NCBI RefSeq assembly: GCF_016863095.1
Contig: NZ_BOOF01000056.1
Span: forward strand, 1 to 62,995
Origin: Microbispora siamensis
GTDB taxonomy: Bacteria; Actinomycetota; Actinomycetes; Streptosporangiales; Streptosporangiaceae
Length of the DNA: 62,995 nt
Direction: 5' to 3'
Position numbers and translations under genes: made by a program. This document shows, piece by piece, positions 61,083 through 62,995 of the stretch. Every line of letters starts with the position of its first letter. The stretch's first letter is position 1. The notes below the pieces were generated by a model. That model was not told the DNA's origin. It made no database searches and saw nothing but the letters and a program-made list of their open reading frames with translations.

Positions 61083-61213
61083 AAAGACCGTGAATCCACA
61101 GACCCTGCACGTCAACGGGGTCGAGCGGAACGTCGCGTAGGTCGCGGTCGTCGTTCCATGCGCTCGATTCGACTTACGATGTGCATATCGGTCGGATCAG
61201 GTGAGGAGCGCCG

Positions 61214-62239
61214 GTGAATATCGGGGAGATCGCCAAGCGGTCGGGTGTGGCGCGCAGCACCGTCTCGTACGCCCTCAGCGGCAAGCGCCCCGTGTCCGAG
61301 GAGACGCGTCGGCGCATCCAAGCGGTCATCGACGAACTGGGCTACCGGCCCAACGCCGCCGCCAAGGCGCTCAAGGAGGGCAGGACCCACACCATCGGCC
61401 TGGTCATCCCTCCCGCCAGCCGGCGCCTGACCGACATGCAACTCGGCTTCGTGGCCAGCGTCGTCGACGCCGCCGCACGCGCCGACCTGGACGTCCTGCT
61501 GTCACCGTCCGGGGGCGAGCACGACCGGTCGTTCGAGCGCGTGGTCGGCGGCAGACGCGTGGACGGCGTCATCGTCATGGAGATACGGCTGGAGGACGAC
61601 CGGGTCACCCGCCTGCGGCAGGCCGGGCTGCCTTTCGTCGGAATCGGCCGCACCAGCCGCGCCGAGGAGATGTCCTGGGTGGACATCGACTACGAGAAGC
61701 TGATCGCCAACTGTGTGCATCACCTGGCCGACCTCGGCCATCGCCGCATCGCCCTGGTCAACCGCTCGGAGGAGCTGGTGGCGGCCGGGTACGGCCCCGG
61801 CCACCGCGCCCAGGCCGGTTTCACGCGCGCGATGACCGAGCGTGGTCTCGACGGCGTGCAGACGTGCTGCGCCGACGACGCCCAATCGGGGGTGTCCTGC
61901 GTCGAGCGGCTCCTCGACGAGCACCCCGGCCTGACCGCGATCGCCACCATCAACGAGGCCGCCACTCCCGGGATGTACCACGCGCTCGCCCAGGCGGGCC
62001 TGGTCGTGCCCCGCGACTTCTCCATCGCCGGCGTCTGCGCGCGCCACTGGGCGGAGAACCTGCACCCTCCGCTCACCGCCGCCGACGTCCCCGCGGACGA
62101 GCTCGGCGCCCGCGCCGTCGAGATGCTCATCCGGCTCATCGCCGACCCCGCCACCCCGCACGGCCATCTCCTGGTCGCGCCGCCCATCTCCCTGCGCGGC
62201 ACGACCGGACCCGCGCGCCCCCGGGATCACCGTTCCTGA
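61214..62239 (+). CDS. LacI-family sugar regulator
   Basis: The 341-aa protein has the HTH (IGEIAKRSGVARSTVSYALSGKRPVSEETRRRIQAVIDELGYRPN) and hinge, then a sugar-binding core. It starts at a GTG after GAGGAG. It follows a glycoside hydrolase and an operator-like CGAATCGGTTCG site, and precedes the LacI-type TGTTAGCGCTAACA site of a GDSL esterase. It is the likely repressor of the 59-61 kb locus. The sugar ligand is unknown. Confidence 0.92.
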   Translation: MNIGEIAKRSGVARSTVSYALSGKRPVSEETRRRIQAVIDELGYRPNAAAKALKEGRTHTIGLVIPPASRRLTDMQLGFVASVVDAAARADLDVLLSPSGGEHDRSFERVVGGRRVDGVIVMEIRLEDDRVTRLRQAGLPFVGIGRTSRAEEMSWVDIDYEKLIANCVHHLADLGHRRIALVNRSEELVAAGYGPGHRAQAGFTRAMTERGLDGVQTCCADDAQSGVSCVERLLDEHPGLTAIATINEAATPGMYHALAQAGLVVPRDFSIAGVCARHWAENLHPPLTAADVPADELGARAVEMLIRLIADPATPHGHLLVAPPISLRGTTGPARPRDHRS

Positions 62240-62718
62240 CGGCGTCGCGACACCCGCGGCACGCCCGGCCGCCCGCCGGCGGCCTCGGCCTCGGCCTCGG
62301 CGGAGACGACCCCTCCGGGCAGTCGGCTTGGAAGCCGGCACGAAACATGTCAAGGCCGAGGCAGATCGTTTCCAAGATCCTCACAGCGGCTCCGGCCATC
62401 CAACTGGCGTTTCTCGCGGATTCTTCGGCGTGAAGTTTCGTCTACTTCACCGAGAACTCATCGCCACCAGACCGGTGGAGTGAAATTTTCATCTCCCGAA
62501 TCCCGCAGGGATCGGGCCCCGCCCTCGTCGCAGCAGATGAGGCGCACCGGCAGACCCGGGGGCCGGCCGGAGGATGGCGGGAGCCTTGACGCGGGATGGG
62601 TGCGTCGTATTTGCTCCGCCGCACCACCACCTACGTCAGCAGAGAGAGGGCTCGCCCTGTAGGCACCGATGTTAGCGCTAACAGAACCAAGGTCGTCACG
62701 CACCCCCCAGGAGTATGT
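62240..62718. other. 479-bp non-coding gap
   Basis: No supported gene. It holds short GGCCTC repeats (about 62280-62300), a 7-bp inverted repeat GTGAAGT/ACTTCAC (62430-62450) and the TGTTAGCGCTAACA operator at 62670. Confidence 0.5.
62670..62683. promoter_or_regulatory. LacI-type operator, copy 2
   Basis: TGTTAGCGCTAACA is a perfect 14-bp palindrome 36 bp before the esterase start and differs by one base from 37313-37326. Confidence 0.72.
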
Positions 62719-62995
62719 ATGAAGATCGCACGCCTCCTGCGCCTGGTCAGCGCCGGAGTCACCCTCGCAGCCGGCTCGGATGGAGGGTCGACCGTGCGTA
62801 CGTGGAGACGATGGTCGACCGCGGCGCTGCTGGCCGTGGTCGTGGCCGTGACGGGCACGCTGATAGGCACGGGCGCCGCCTTCGCGGAGTCGAACGGCGG
62901 TGTACGGGTGATGCCGCTGGGCGATTCGATCACCGAAGGGACGCAGGTGCCGGGCGGTTACCGGATCGGGTTGTGGCAGCGCCTGGCGGCGGGTC
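62719..62995 (+). CDS. GDSL/SGNH hydrolase, 5' part (cut by window end)
   Basis: The partial 92-codon frame has a signal peptide (ALLAVVVAVTGTLIGTGAAFA) and then the GDSL block VMPLGDSITEGTQVPGGYRIG with its nucleophile Ser. Such exported SGNH enzymes often deacetylate plant polysaccharides. The ATG at 62719 follows CAGGAG; the GTG at 62794, after GGAGGG, is an equally good start that gives a normal signal length. A TGTTA operator lies just upstream. Confidence 0.85.
   Translation, partial: MKIARLLRLVSAGVTLAAGSDGGSTVRTWRRWSTAALLAVVVAVTGTLIGTGAAFAESNGGVRVMPLGDSITEGTQVPGGYRIGLWQRLAAG

Noticed and set aside
62277..62303. GGCCTC repeats as a regulatory array
   Set aside because: Only three to four units; likely simple sequence in GC-rich DNA.
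1..62995. tRNA or rRNA genes, including an att site at a tRNA for the island
   Set aside because: No cloverleaf or TTCGA arm context was recognised by eye; a covariance-model scan would be decisive.

Overview
The window is very GC-rich, with short intergenic gaps, many GTG starts and frequent 4-base ATGA/GTGA overlaps. It carries actinobacterial families: CsoR, CmtR-type ArsR, an ECF42-type sigma factor with a YCII partner, NarL/DesK two-component pairs, an mIHF-like domain, and CBM2/CBM13 secreted glycosidases. This points to a filamentous actinomycete, most likely Streptosporangiales (Nonomuraea/Streptosporangium-like). The genus is inference.

Region 1 (1-8.8 kb) is a metal-homeostasis block. 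On the minus strand are a CopZ-like protein, an MFS exporter, CsoR, a second CopZ and a His-rich secreted protein, with three CsoR-type palindromes. On the plus strand are a DUF6153-like protein, a DUF305 lipoprotein, a 48-aa His/Cys peptide, a DivIVA-like protein with a His-rich N-terminus, and a ZIP permease with a C-terminal domain resembling actinobacterial integration host factor. A tightly overlapped CmtR-like / CDF / YnfA operon follows.

Region 2 (8.8-37 kb) is mostly ordinary chromosome: a Tat-exported metallophosphoesterase, a vanadium-haloperoxidase-family protein, LigA, a Ser/Thr kinase, several MarR/TetR/HxlR regulators each beside an oxidoreductase or hydrolase, a phosphoesterase-MFS-TolB-like operon, two NarL/DesK pairs, the ECF42/YCII pair and a CPBP protease. 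One frameshifted pseudogene lies at 28.5-29.2 kb.

Region 3 (37-43 kb) and region 5 (59-63 kb) are plant-polysaccharide loci: a CBM2-GH43 arabinanase, a LacI regulator, a CBM2-PL11 rhamnogalacturonan lyase, a clan-A glycoside hydrolase with CBM13, a second LacI regulator and the start of a GDSL esterase. Three kinds of palindromic candidate operators occur here. One is shared between the two regions, suggesting a common sugar regulon.

Region 4 (43-58.7 kb) is accessory and decayed. An MFS gene appears split, with its N-terminal part at 49.19-49.60 kb and later parts at 57.34-57.89 kb. Between them lies about 7.7 kb of mobile and broken DNA. Within it, an IS5-type transposase gene is interrupted by a 2331-bp unit (49843-52173) that has outer terminal inverted repeats and a 10-bp direct target repeat. 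The unit carries an ISAs1-family transposase and an alpha/beta-hydrolase passenger. Removing it restores the IS5 reading frame. The rest of the insert holds a 50-bp-arm hairpin, tyrosine- and serine-recombinase remnants, a tandem SMI1/KNR4 protein, an AraC regulator, a VOC protein, a broken methyltransferase and a thioredoxin. No tRNA, rRNA or CRISPR array was seen.
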